This document shows, piece by piece, positions 53,692-62,821 of a DNA stretch of 64,000 bases; positions within the stretch are counted from its first letter, which is position 1, and each line of letters opens with the position of its first letter. Origin of the DNA: PALSA-1004 sp963829085 (lineage in GTDB: Bacteria; Pseudomonadota; Gammaproteobacteria; Burkholderiales; SG8-41); the NCBI GenBank assembly GCA_963829085.1, contig CAWHHJ010000019.1, forward strand, positions 1 to 64,000. The letters are read 5' to 3'. Under the pieces are notes generated by a model. It was not told the origin of the DNA. It worked only from the letters and a program-made list of their open reading frames with translations, and ran no database searches. The translations under genes and the position numbers were made by a program.

Positions 53692-54655
53692 CGCCTTGCG
53701 CGTCTTTCTCATCGCGGCGCTTGGACTCGGATTAGGAACTCCCGTCCTCGCGCAGACGTTCCCCGCAAAGCCGGTGCGGCTGATCGTTCCTTTCCCTGCA
53801 GGCGGCGGCTCAGACGTGATCGGCCGCATCATCGCGCAAAAACTGACCGAGCGATTCGGACAGCAGGTGGTCGTTGATAACCGTGCCGGCGCCGGAGGAT
53901 CAATTGGCACTGAAGCGGCAGTGCGATCGGCGCCCGACGGTTATACAACCGTGCTTGCGTCGACCTCCGAAATATCTATCAACCCCAGCCTGTACAGCAA
54001 ACTGAGCTACGACACGGTTAGAGACCTGGCAGCCATCGCGATGGTGGCATCAACGCCGATGGTGATCATCATTCACCCGTCGCTGCCGGTCAGCAGTGTA
54101 AAAGGACTCATTGCCCTTGCGGCCGCAAAGCCAGGCGCGATCAATGTGGCGTCCGCAGGCACCGGTACCATTACTCACTTGTCCGGCGAATTGTTCCGCT
54201 CGATTACAAAGGTCACGTGGACACATGTACCTTACAAGGGCGCACCGCTCGCGCTGACCGATCTCGCAAGCGGCCAGGTGCAAGTCATGTTTTCATCGCT
54301 GCCTGCCGCGATGGCGTTCATCAAGATCAACCGCGTCAAGCCGATTGCCGTTTCTACGCGAAGCCGCGCATCATCGCTGCCCGACACCCCGACGGTGGCC
54401 GAATCGGGCGTGGCCGGTTACGATGTCGAGTATTGGTATGGCATATTCGCGCCGGCTGCGACGCCTCGCGACGTTCAGACGCGACTGGCTGACGAAACAG
54501 CCCAGTCCCTCAAGCAATCGGATGTGGTGACAGGGCTTGCGAATCAGGGCGCGTCACCTGGCAATCTCGTCCAAGCTCAATTTGCCGACTTCGTGAGATC
54601 TGAAACCGCAAAATGGGCCGGCGTCGTTAAGTCATCAGGCGCGCGGGCGGACTGA
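53651..54655 (+). CDS. Bug-family tripartite tricarboxylate transporter binding protein (TctC-like)
   Basis: This periplasmic binding protein has the signal peptide LRVFLIAALGLGLGTPVLAQ followed by the Bug opening FPAKPVRLIVPFPAGGGSDV. VVVDNRAGAGGSIGTEAAV, HVPYKGAPLALTDLASGQVQV and LPDTPTVAESGVAGYDVE are further hallmarks. The start is uncertain: ATG codons at 53651-53662 overlap the SelA-like gene, while TTG at 53696 starts exactly at the signal peptide, 4 nt after that gene. It is a paralogue of the Bug gene at 49004-49993 and sits in the matching position on the other arm of the locus. Confidence 0.85.
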   Translation: MMWMPHANNCWAPDALRVFLIAALGLGLGTPVLAQTFPAKPVRLIVPFPAGGGSDVIGRIIAQKLTERFGQQVVVDNRAGAGGSIGTEAAVRSAPDGYTTVLASTSEISINPSLYSKLSYDTVRDLAAIAMVASTPMVIIIHPSLPVSSVKGLIALAAAKPGAINVASAGTGTITHLSGELFRSITKVTWTHVPYKGAPLALTDLASGQVQVMFSSLPAAMAFIKINRVKPIAVSTRSRASSLPDTPTVAESGVAGYDVEYWYGIFAPAATPRDVQTRLADETAQSLKQSDVVTGLANQGASPGNLVQAQFADFVRSETAKWAGVVKSSGARAD

Positions 54656-54667
54656 GCGCAACCCGGC

Positions 54668-56329
54668 TCAAACGTAGCTCCCGTAGTGGGGATCGTACAT
54701 AGTCTCTTGCGCATGCTTTAAGAGATCGTCAGGCTCTTGCACGGATGCGAGGCCGCGACGATGGGCGGTCTTCGCGAGCCCCGCAGCGATATGCGCGGAT
54801 ACTTCGCGCACACGCTCGAGCGAGGGGTACAAACTACCCTGCGCAAGATCGGTTTCCGTAGTCAGATTGGCGAGTTGATGCGCCGATGCCATGAACATTT
54901 CATCCGTGATGCGCTTCGAGCGGCTGATGATTGCGCCGAGCCCGATGCCCGGGAATATATAAGAGTTGTTGCCCTGCCGCGGCACGAACGTTTTTCCATC
55001 AAGCGTCACGGGGTTGAACGGACTGCCGCACGCAAAAAGCGCGCGTCCACCGGTGTGACGGTACGCCTCCTCCGCCGTGCACTCCGATTTTGAAGTCGGG
55101 TTCGAGAGCGCGAATATGATCGGACGCTTGTTGATGCGTGCCATCTCCTCGAGCACCTCTTTGGTAAAGGTACCGCCGACGGCTGCGACGCCGATGATCG
55201 CGGTCGGCTTGAGCTCGCGGATGGCGGTGAGGAAATCGGTTACCGGCGCATGGTCGTGCGCGTAAAGCAATTTGTGCTCGGCAAGATCGGTGCGGCTCTT
55301 GACGACCAGGCCGCGTGAATCAACCAGCCAGCAGCGGTTACGGGCTGCTTCCTCAGTGAGGCCTTGCGCAACCATCGAGGCGGAAATCAGATCGGCAATG
55401 CCCGTTGCCGCCTCGCCCGCACCCAGGAAGAGAACGGTCTGGTCTTCGAGCTTTTCACCGGTAATGCGCAAGGCGGAAAAGATGCCCGCGAGCGCTACCG
55501 CCGCAGTGCCTTGGATATCGTCATTGAAAACGCATTGACGATCGCGATACTTGTCGAGCAGCCGAAATGCATTGAGGTTTGCGAAATCTTCGAACTGAAT
55601 GACGACGCCGGGGAACACTTCTTCGGCCGCCGTCATGAATTCGTCTATCATCTCATCGTATGCGGCCCCGCGCACCCGGCGTTGACGCAGACCGATATAA
55701 AAGGGGTCGGTGAGCAGCTCGGCGTTGTCGGTGCCGACGTCGATCATGACCGGCAGACAGTGCTCGGGATTCACGCCTGCGCACGCCGAATACAATGCAA
55801 GCTTGCCGACCGGTATGCCCATTCCGTTGGCGCCAAGGTCGCCGAGTCCCAGAATGCGCTCGCCATCAGTTACTACGATAAGACCGGCGGGATGAGGCCA
55901 ATTGCGTAGTATGTCGGCGATATGGCCGCGGTCGTTGATCGAGATGAATACGCCGCGCGGGCGCTGAAAAATTAAGCCGAACTTCTGGCACGCAAGGCCC
56001 ACACCCGGCGTGTAAATAATCGGCTGCATCTCATCGATATGGTCGACGACCACGCGCAAAAACAGCGCTTCATTACGATCGTGCAGCGCGTTGAGCGCGA
56101 TGTATTTTTCGAGATCGTCCGGCAGCCGGCGCAGCGACTGCAGAAAGCGCGCAACCTGCTCTTCCTGCGTGGCGATCAGCGGCGGCAGCAGTCCGCGCAG
56201 GCCGAGCGCATCACGCTCCTTCTCCGTAAACGCCGTTCCTTTGTTCAGTAATGGATCGCGCAGTATCGCGAGCCCCTTGGGCATGTCTCTCTTTTTCGCC
56301 GATGTAGTGTCTTTTGCGGCAACAGCCAT
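54668..56329 (-). CDS. maeA: NAD-dependent malic enzyme
   Basis: This 553-aa oxidative decarboxylase converts malate to pyruvate and CO2. It belongs to the large eukaryote-like malic enzyme family. The tyrosine of MQPIIYTPGVGLACQKF, the metal site VIQFEDFANLNAF and FNDDIQGTAAVALAG are present. The NAD-binding stretch is TVLFLGAGEAATGIADLI, followed by IFALSNPTSKSECTAEEA. AGGAG lies before the ATG. It links TCA intermediates to pyruvate and thus to the PoxB-like enzyme and to gluconeogenic storage. It is convergent with the Bug gene (12 nt apart) and divergent from the PH-domain gene. Confidence 0.92.
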   Translation of the reverse strand: MAVAAKDTTSAKKRDMPKGLAILRDPLLNKGTAFTEKERDALGLRGLLPPLIATQEEQVARFLQSLRRLPDDLEKYIALNALHDRNEALFLRVVVDHIDEMQPIIYTPGVGLACQKFGLIFQRPRGVFISINDRGHIADILRNWPHPAGLIVVTDGERILGLGDLGANGMGIPVGKLALYSACAGVNPEHCLPVMIDVGTDNAELLTDPFYIGLRQRRVRGAAYDEMIDEFMTAAEEVFPGVVIQFEDFANLNAFRLLDKYRDRQCVFNDDIQGTAAVALAGIFSALRITGEKLEDQTVLFLGAGEAATGIADLISASMVAQGLTEEAARNRCWLVDSRGLVVKSRTDLAEHKLLYAHDHAPVTDFLTAIRELKPTAIIGVAAVGGTFTKEVLEEMARINKRPIIFALSNPTSKSECTAEEAYRHTGGRALFACGSPFNPVTLDGKTFVPRQGNNSYIFPGIGLGAIISRSKRITDEMFMASAHQLANLTTETDLAQGSLYPSLERVREVSAHIAAGLAKTAHRRGLASVQEPDDLLKHAQETMYDPHYGSYV

Positions 56330-56498
56330 GGTGCTTCTCCTCTCAAACCGGTAACGAAGTTTGATTATTTCATACTCGCCGCGCTGCTTGGTTGATGTAA
56401 ATCATCTGCAAATTTGAGAAGCCCGGCGAAGTTCGCGCAACACCTTGCAACACTCCGCCAAATGTCCGACCATGATGGGCTAACGGTCAGCAAAGCGG

Positions 56499-56993
56499 AT
56501 GCATGCAATGAGCTCATATGTCGATTCAGTACTCGGGGAAGGCGAAACGATAATCCATCGCGCCACAATTTCGCATTGGAACTTTCTGTTTCTTTATGTC
56601 GTCGGCACGCTGTTTGTCCTGGGCGGCATCGGCTTGCTCGTGGTTTCCATGAACCGGCAGGACATCTCGCAGGTCATGGCCGCGATACCACTGGTGATCG
56701 GTTTGCTGCTCATTTTGATTGCCATCATCAATCGAAGCACGACAGAGCTCGCTCTCACCAACCGGCGCATCATCGTCAAACGCGGGCTGGTTTCGCGAAA
56801 CACGATCGAGATGAATCTCGGCAAGATCGAGAGCATCCACGTAAATCAGGGATTGCTCGGACGTATGCTCAACTACGGCGATGTGACCGTGGTTGGCACC
56901 GGCTCGTCGCTCGAGCCGCTGCACGGCATCGCCGAGCCGCTCATGCTACGCCGCAAGCTCGGGGAAGTGACATCCGTTCGTACTAACGTCTAA
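56499..56993 (+). CDS. Small membrane protein with bacterial PH domain
   Basis: This 164-aa protein has two adjacent transmembrane segments (FLFLYVVGTLFVLGGIGLLVV and VMAAIPLVIGLLLILIAII). A cytoplasmic bPH2-type domain follows (TELALTNRRIIVKRGLVSRNTIEMNLGKIESI and GDVTVVGTGSSLEPL). Similar proteins resemble YdbS. The function is not known. ATG codons at 56499 and 56508 are both possible, and no strong ribosome-binding site is visible. It converges on the aconitase gene with 21 nt between stops. Confidence 0.72.
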   Translation: MHAMSSYVDSVLGEGETIIHRATISHWNFLFLYVVGTLFVLGGIGLLVVSMNRQDISQVMAAIPLVIGLLLILIAIINRSTTELALTNRRIIVKRGLVSRNTIEMNLGKIESIHVNQGLLGRMLNYGDVTVVGTGSSLEPLHGIAEPLMLRRKLGEVTSVRTNV

Positions 56994-57014
56994 ATGTGCC
57001 GGCGGTGCTTTCGC

Positions 57015-59658
57015 TTAGCTGCATCGCTGGTGCAAAAGGTAATTGATAATGCCGCCGTGCGCGAAATATTGGATTTCGCGCTGCGTTTCCAGTCTTGCCA
57101 ATAAGTTTACCGCGATGTGAGTTCCATCGGCGCGCGTTACATTGCAGGTCAATGTCGTCATCGGCTCTGAGATTGCGTCTATGCCTTCTTCAATGTCGAT
57201 AGTTTCATGACCGGTTAGTTGGAGTGTATGGCTGCTGTGACCATCGGTAAACTCGAGCGGTAATATTCCTGCGGCGACAAGATTCGTGCGATGAATGCGC
57301 TCGAACGATTCAGCGATGATCGCGCGCACGCCAAGCAGGCGCGGTCCCTTCGCCGCCCAGTCCCGCGATGATCCGGTGCCATATGAGCGACCGGCGATGA
57401 TCACGAGCGGTACACCTTCGTCCCGATAGCGCTGTGCCGCCTCGAACGTCGGCATCACTTCATCGTCGGGCAAATGATGTGTGCTGCCGCCGGGCATGCC
57501 GGGAGTCATTCGGTTATGGAGGTGCGCGCTCGAGAAAGTGCCTCGTAGCATCACACCATGATTGAGCCTGCGTGCCGCATAGCTTACAAAGTGCGCGCGG
57601 TCGACGCCTACAGACGCGAGATAACGCGAGGCCGGCGCATCATCCGGAATATGACCCATCGGAGAAACGTGCTCGGTCGTCACGAAGTCTCCAAACATCG
57701 CCAGAATACGCGCGCCCCGAATGGCGGTGAACGTGGACGCCTCGATCAGCGGCGGACGGCGGAGGACAGGTACTCGACGGGTCCCATGCAAATAGAGCGT
57801 GCCGCTGGTAGTCAAGCGCCTGCCATTCGCTGCTGCCTGTATACAGGTTTGCGTAAGACTTCCGATAAAGATCAGGGCTGATGAAGCGCTCGATCGCCGT
57901 CCGCACTTCTGTTTTCTCCGGCCAGATATCACGCACATAAACGTTCTTGCCTTGCGCATCCACGCCCAGCGGTTCGCTCGAGACGTCTTTGAGTATCGAC
58001 CCGGCGATTGCATACGCAACAACCAGCGATGGTGACGCTAGAAAACTGGCCTCAACCTGCGCGTGCACCCGCCCTCTGTAATTGCGGTTGCCTGATAGCA
58101 CCGCCGCTACCGAGATGTCATGATCACGAATGGCGGATGTGATATGCGGTGCGAGTGGCCCCGAGAAACCGACACACGTCATGCAGCCAAAGCCCGTCAC
58201 CTGAAAGCCGAGGGCGTCCAGGCTTTGCTGCAGTCCTGATTTCGCGAGGTAATCGGACACCACTCGCGATCCTGGCGAGAGCGACGTCTTGACCCACGGC
58301 TTCACGGTAAGTCCACGCGCGACCGCGTTGCGGGCCAGCAACCCGGCCGAAATCATTCCCGTCGCATTGGAAGTGTTCGTACAGCTGGTTATCGCGGCAA
58401 TCACGATGTCGCCGTCAGTCAGCGGTAGCTGAGCACCACGAGGTGTTGCCACAGACCGCGCCGGCGACGCGTGTTTGAATGCAGTGGGCGCGTCGCGTAA
58501 CGCGATGCGCTCATGTGGCTGCCCCGGTCCTGATATAGATGGCTCAATACTTGTGAGATCGATCTCCACAATTTGCGCGTAGTCGGCCGCTGTTGAAGAG
58601 CCGTCATGCCAGAGACCTTGTGCACGCGCGTAGGCTTCCACGAGTTCCGCGTGCGCTGCTCCCCTGCCCGTGGCGTGCAGGAAACAAATGGTCTCCGCGT
58701 CGATGGGAAAGTAGCTCATGGTGGCGCCGGCTTCAGGCGTCATGTTGGCAACTGTCGCGCGGTCGGTCAGCGAAAGCGCTGTCAGGCCCGGCCCGAAATA
58801 CTCGATGAACTTGCCGACCACATTCTGCTCGCGCAGGCGCTGAGTAAGCGTGAGCACCAGATCGGTTGCCGTCACGCCCCGGTTCAGCTTACCGCTAAGA
58901 CGGCAGCCGACTACCTCTGGAAGGAGTAAGGACACCGGTTCACCCAACGCAGCAGCGACGCCTTCGAGTCCCGACACGCCCCAGCCGACAACGCCCAGGC
59001 CGTTGATCATCGGTGTATGGCTGTCGATGCCGATCATCGAATCCGGATAGGCGATCGTTCGTTTGCCGTCATCGCGCAGGCACACTACGCGGGCGAGATA
59101 TTCCAGATTGATCTGATGACATATGCCGTTGCCCGGCGGCACGACGCGCAGATTCGTCAGTGCGTGTGCGCCCCAGCGCAGAAAACGAAAGCGCTCCTGA
59201 TTGCGATTGAATTCCAGTTCCGCATTACGAGCGAGCGCAGCCGGAGATGCAGCGTGATCGGCCATTATCGAGTGATCGACGATGAAGTCGACGGGCACGA
59301 CTGGATTGATGCGTTGCGGATCGCCGCAACGGCGCGCAGCTTCTTCGCGCATTGCCGCAAGATCACCGATCAACGGAATGCCGGCCGTATCGTCCATCAT
59401 TACGCGGACGGGCCAAAACTCGACGTCGCATCCAACGCGATTCGCAGCGACGGATACAATCATCTCTTCGAGACGGTCGCGTGAACTCGGCTGCCCGGCG
59501 TGGCGCCGAATAAGGTTTTCAAGGATGATCTTGAGCGTGTACGGCAGTCTCGACACATCACCGAGAGCCGTGTTGCCGGCGCCGTCTAAACTGTAGTATT
59601 GATATGTCCGATCGCCCGCCACCAGATCGGTTAGTGTCTTAGCGCTATCGAAACTCAT
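57015..59658 (-). CDS. Divergent aconitase-family hydratase, interrupted by a 1-nt frameshift
   Basis: AcnA-type protein, about 880 aa after correction. The first frame includes the cluster cysteines TSCTNTSNATG and GFGCMTCVGFSGPL and the active-site NRNYRGRVHAQVEASFLASP, then fails after AWDPSSTC. The second frame continues with LRRPPLIEASTF, FGDFVTTEHVSPMG and the catalytic GRSYGTGSSRDWAAKG. Removing one G of the GG at 57764-57765 joins them. Several motifs differ from housekeeping AcnA (GCMTCVGF for GCTTCIGN; GRSYG for GKEYG), so it may act on a substrate other than citrate. The ATG at 59658 has no clear ribosome-binding site. It follows the HcnB-like gene by 58 nt. Confidence 0.75.
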
Positions 59659-59716
59659 GGCGTCATGCGTTAGGCGCCAAAGGCCTACCAATCAGCGCCC
59701 TTGAAATCACTTGCAT

Positions 59717-61126
59717 TCAAGAGCCGGCTTTATGCGCAAGATCCGCGAGATCACCGACTCGCACAGGTTTCAATGGCGGACGCACGCTCATTCCGCCGAC
59801 GTCCTCGACAGTCGATCCGGTTGCGCGCGCGGTCAACTCCGCAAGCAAGTGGCCGCAGATGCGCGCCTGACAGTAGCCCATGCCGCAACGCGTTACGCCT
59901 TTGATCGCGCCGACCTGCGCGCTCCAAGCAGATGCGGCGGCGCGAATCTCGCCAGCGGTGACTTCTTCACAGCGACACACGATCGTATCGTCGGTGATGA
60001 CGTCGAACACGCCGGGCTTAACTGCAAAAGCGCTATTGACGATATCGCCGAATCGGCGGCGCATGCTGCGATCGCGATATGCGCTCGTCACGGCACTGCT
60101 GCGTACGCTCCGTCCGAGCTCGCTCGCGGCGTTCAATCCGGCGAGCCAGCCTTCGGCAAGTGCAGCGTAGGCACCGCCAATGCCCGCAACTTCACCGGCA
60201 ACGAATACGCCTTCCACAGTCGTGCGCATGTCGGGACCGTGCCTGGGTATCCAACCGCCGCGCAACGCGTCGTAGCGATGCTCGCAACCCAGCAAACGCG
60301 TGAGTTGCACTTGAGGTATGAAACCGTAGCCCACACACAGCGTATCGCACGGCTCCACATGTTCCGAACCGGCAATGGGATGTCCTGCCGCATCACAGTT
60401 CATGACGACGGCGCGTTCAACGCTATCTTTGCCTTCTGCTCTGACGACGATACGACCAAACTGAATCGCCAGTTTTGCTTCGGCAAGCGTGCGCCGATAC
60501 TGCAGCGCCTCCGCAACGCGGTCCCAATGCCCCCACAGGCGTAGCGCGTGACGTGCCCATTCACGCGGCCGCGTCGCTTCAAATATCGCGGCGATATTGG
60601 CGCCTGCATTCAGCAGGGTTTTCGCGACCGGCAGCAGAAACGGCCCGGAGCCTGCGAGTACGATGCGCTTGCCGGGGAGCTGCTGCTGATTTTTAACCAG
60701 TGTTTGGGCGCCGCCCGGCGTCATTACACCCGGCAGGTCCCAACCCGGAAACGCAATCGCGCGCTCGTATGCGCCGCTCGCAACAATGATCTTGCGTGCT
60801 TTAATCGTTCCCGCTTTGCCACCTCGGACCACAGACAACACGCCGGGATCAAAACTGCCCCATACCAACGTCTCGTTCCACACTGTCATCCCGGCCTTGC
60901 GAACCGCTCCTAGCAGCGCATCACCCTTCGTATAGTCATCCCCGAGCCGCGCGCGATCGCTGACGGCGAATTCGGCAGGCAGCTGTTTGTAGAACTGGCC
61001 GCCCGGCTCCGCGTACTCATCCAGGACGACGACACTCGCTCCGGCATTCGTGGCCGCAATCGCCGCAGATAATCCAGCGGGCCCTGCGCCGACGATCGCA
61101 ATATCGGTCTCGATCTGGAACGTCAT
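59717..61126 (-). CDS. HcnB-like FAD/[2Fe-2S] oxidoreductase subunit
   Basis: This 469-aa flavoprotein has an N-terminal FAD fold (DIAIVGAGPAGLSAAIAATN) and a second dinucleotide fold (RIVLAGSGPFLLPVAKTLL). The C-terminal BFD-like [2Fe-2S] domain carries cysteines in IVCRCEEVTAGEI and TRCGMGYCQARICG. This is the architecture of the beta/alpha subunits of hydrogen cyanide synthase, opine oxidase and D-hydroxyproline dehydrogenase complexes, which pass electrons from an amino-acid oxidase to the respiratory chain. The ATG at 61126 overlaps the [2Fe-2S] gene stop as ATGA. The partner DAO subunit is encoded upstream. Confidence 0.85.
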   Translation of the reverse strand: MTFQIETDIAIVGAGPAGLSAAIAATNAGASVVVLDEYAEPGGQFYKQLPAEFAVSDRARLGDDYTKGDALLGAVRKAGMTVWNETLVWGSFDPGVLSVVRGGKAGTIKARKIIVASGAYERAIAFPGWDLPGVMTPGGAQTLVKNQQQLPGKRIVLAGSGPFLLPVAKTLLNAGANIAAIFEATRPREWARHALRLWGHWDRVAEALQYRRTLAEAKLAIQFGRIVVRAEGKDSVERAVVMNCDAAGHPIAGSEHVEPCDTLCVGYGFIPQVQLTRLLGCEHRYDALRGGWIPRHGPDMRTTVEGVFVAGEVAGIGGAYAALAEGWLAGLNAASELGRSVRSSAVTSAYRDRSMRRRFGDIVNSAFAVKPGVFDVITDDTIVCRCEEVTAGEIRAAASAWSAQVGAIKGVTRCGMGYCQARICGHLLAELTARATGSTVEDVGGMSVRPPLKPVRVGDLADLAHKAGS

Positions 61127-61469
61127 GATTTGCATTCGTACGGCTCGAAGCTGCGCGGCGAAACGACCTGCATGCCGTCGCGCACTTTGGTCATGCATGC
61201 GCGCACGCCGGCTTCTCCGTCGATGATCATCACACAATCGAAGCAGACGCCCATCGCGCAAAAAAGTCCACGCGGCTTGCTTTGGTGGCGGGTATGACGC
61301 AGCACCCGGCGCCCCGCTGCAAGCATCGCGGCTGCTACGGTCTGTCCGCTGCGTGCTTCGAGCGGCTCGCCGTCAACCTGAACGTGACTGGCGGGCCGGG
61401 CGTTATCTCGCTCGCAGTATTCACTGAGTTACCTCCTCTTTGGCTAGAGTCAGTTACGCTGCTGCTCAT
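61123..61469 (-). CDS. HcnA-like [2Fe-2S] subunit, interrupted by a 1-nt deletion
   Basis: Small ferredoxin-like subunit, about 115 aa after correction. The main part reads GQTVAAAMLAAGRRVLRH, then PRGLFCAMGVCFDCVMIIDG and ACMTKVRDGMQVV, with the cysteine spacing of HcnA/SoxA-type subunits. The 5' part is in another frame: an ATG at 61469 (ATGA overlap with the upstream remnant) or a GTG at 61424 with a very strong GGAGG leads to ITPGPPVTF. One missing base near 61380-61381 (TTCCAGG written as TTCAGG) would restore VTFQVDGEPLEA. The product would pair with the HcnB-like and DAO subunits. Confidence 0.78.
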
Positions 61470-61620
61470 GCGGCAGCGTCAAGTTGAAGGTCGTCTAAAA
61501 ATTGACCGAGTTCGCATTTTCCATTGCGAGCCACCGCTGCGGCGAGACAGAGACCGGTAATCGGCGGGAGGGCCATGCCGTCCTTTCCCATGTTGCAACA
61601 TTGCCACCGAACCCGCTGTA
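61466..61620 (-). pseudogene. C-terminal remnant of a second DAO-family oxidase
   Basis: Immediately past the stop of the intact oxidase, a 41-codon stretch ending at 61466 reads MGKDGMALPPITGLCLAAAV and then ARNGKCELGQFLDDL. It is clearly related to the intact C-terminus GGDGVALAPITGLYMADYI and SDLPAFLSRLKAAH, including length to the stop. The rest of this gene is gone. Its stop overlaps the ATG of the [2Fe-2S] gene (ATGA), so it was probably the original partner gene in the operon. Confidence 0.75.
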
Positions 61621-62775
61621 TCAATGCGCTGCTTTAAGTCTACTCAGGAATGCCGGCAGGTCACTGCGCCGCCCTTCGCTTGCAATGTAATCGGCCATAT
61701 ACAAACCCGTAATCGGCGCCAGCGCAACGCCGTCCCCGCCGTGGCCAATTGCAACCGCATATCGATCGGCACCACCGCCGTTTCCGAGTATCGGCCCTGT
61801 CGATGAATAAGGCCGCAGCCCGGCCCACGCGCGAACTGCATTTAGCTTCGCAAGGCCCGGCATGAAGTCGGCCGCGCTGCGACATATACCGGCGATGCCT
61901 TCGAGCGTAGTACGACTATCAAAACCGACGAACTCGTTTGTGCTGCCGAGCATGATAGTACCGCTCACGGCGCGATTCGTGTAACCCAGTGACACCAAGG
62001 CGCTCGGAGCACTTGCGCCGCCATGCTTGGCGAGCAACTGGCTCGCGCCCGACACGCGCACAATGGGCATCGCATCCCTCGCCTCGAGTATTACAATCTG
62101 TCCGCGCCGCGGCTTTACTTGGTGCACGACGCCCGCCATCTTGCCGATTTCCGCAGCATGAGCACCTGCTGCATTTATTATCCACTGGGCACGTACGTTG
62201 CCCTTCGAGGTAACAACCGTCGTTACGCGAGCGCCATCGCGCTCGATGCCCTGCACCGGTGTTCCGGCGAAAATGCGTGCGCCGTGATTCTGCGCAGCAC
62301 GCGCGAAGGCGTGAGTGACCTTGAAGGGATCCACTTGCGCGTCCGTCGCGCAATACATCCCCGAGAGCAAGCGGCCTTCAAGCAGGCCATTCAGTTCCCG
62401 GCAGCGCTCCGCTGATACCATTTCCACCGGCACCCCGGCATCGCGCTGCGCTTTTGCAAGCTCCTCTATGTACGCCGCTTCGGTCTCCGATTCAGCGACG
62501 ATGAGATTTCCTTGCACCAGATACTCGACGTCCATGCCCAGTTCCGCCGATAGTCCCGGATACATACGTTGACTTGCCATTGCCAGCTCGAGCGAAAGTC
62601 CAGCCTTCTTCGTTGCCATTGAGATGACGCCTGAATTCGCGGATGATGCGCCGCTGGCAACTGCTGCCCGTTCGATCACTGCCACGCTCGCGCCCTGCTT
62701 CGCCAAGTAATACGCAACTGCACAGCCGATGACACCGCCGCCAATAATCGCTATGTCGCAGTCAGGCAATGGCAT
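61621..62775 (-). CDS. DAO-family FAD-dependent amino acid oxidase/dehydrogenase
   Basis: This 384-aa oxidoreductase of the DadA/HcnC/glycine oxidase group has an N-terminal FAD motif (DIAIIGGGVIGCAVAYYLAKQG), AVASGASSANSGVISMATK, PRRGQIVILEA and a C-terminal FAD-contact stretch (GHGGDGVALAPITGLYMADY). It would oxidise an amino or imino acid and pass electrons to the HcnB-like/[2Fe-2S] subunits downstream. The substrate is not evident. It is complete and of normal length, with only a weak ribosome-binding site, and starts 46 nt after the TPP enzyme gene. Confidence 0.82.
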   Translation of the reverse strand: MPLPDCDIAIIGGGVIGCAVAYYLAKQGASVAVIERAAVASGASSANSGVISMATKKAGLSLELAMASQRMYPGLSAELGMDVEYLVQGNLIVAESETEAAYIEELAKAQRDAGVPVEMVSAERCRELNGLLEGRLLSGMYCATDAQVDPFKVTHAFARAAQNHGARIFAGTPVQGIERDGARVTTVVTSKGNVRAQWIINAAGAHAAEIGKMAGVVHQVKPRRGQIVILEARDAMPIVRVSGASQLLAKHGGASAPSALVSLGYTNRAVSGTIMLGSTNEFVGFDSRTTLEGIAGICRSAADFMPGLAKLNAVRAWAGLRPYSSTGPILGNGGGADRYAVAIGHGGDGVALAPITGLYMADYIASEGRRSDLPAFLSRLKAAH

Positions 62776-62821
62776 GCTTCATTTCATCGTTGAGCGCATT
62801 GAACATACCGTGCGATTTTCG

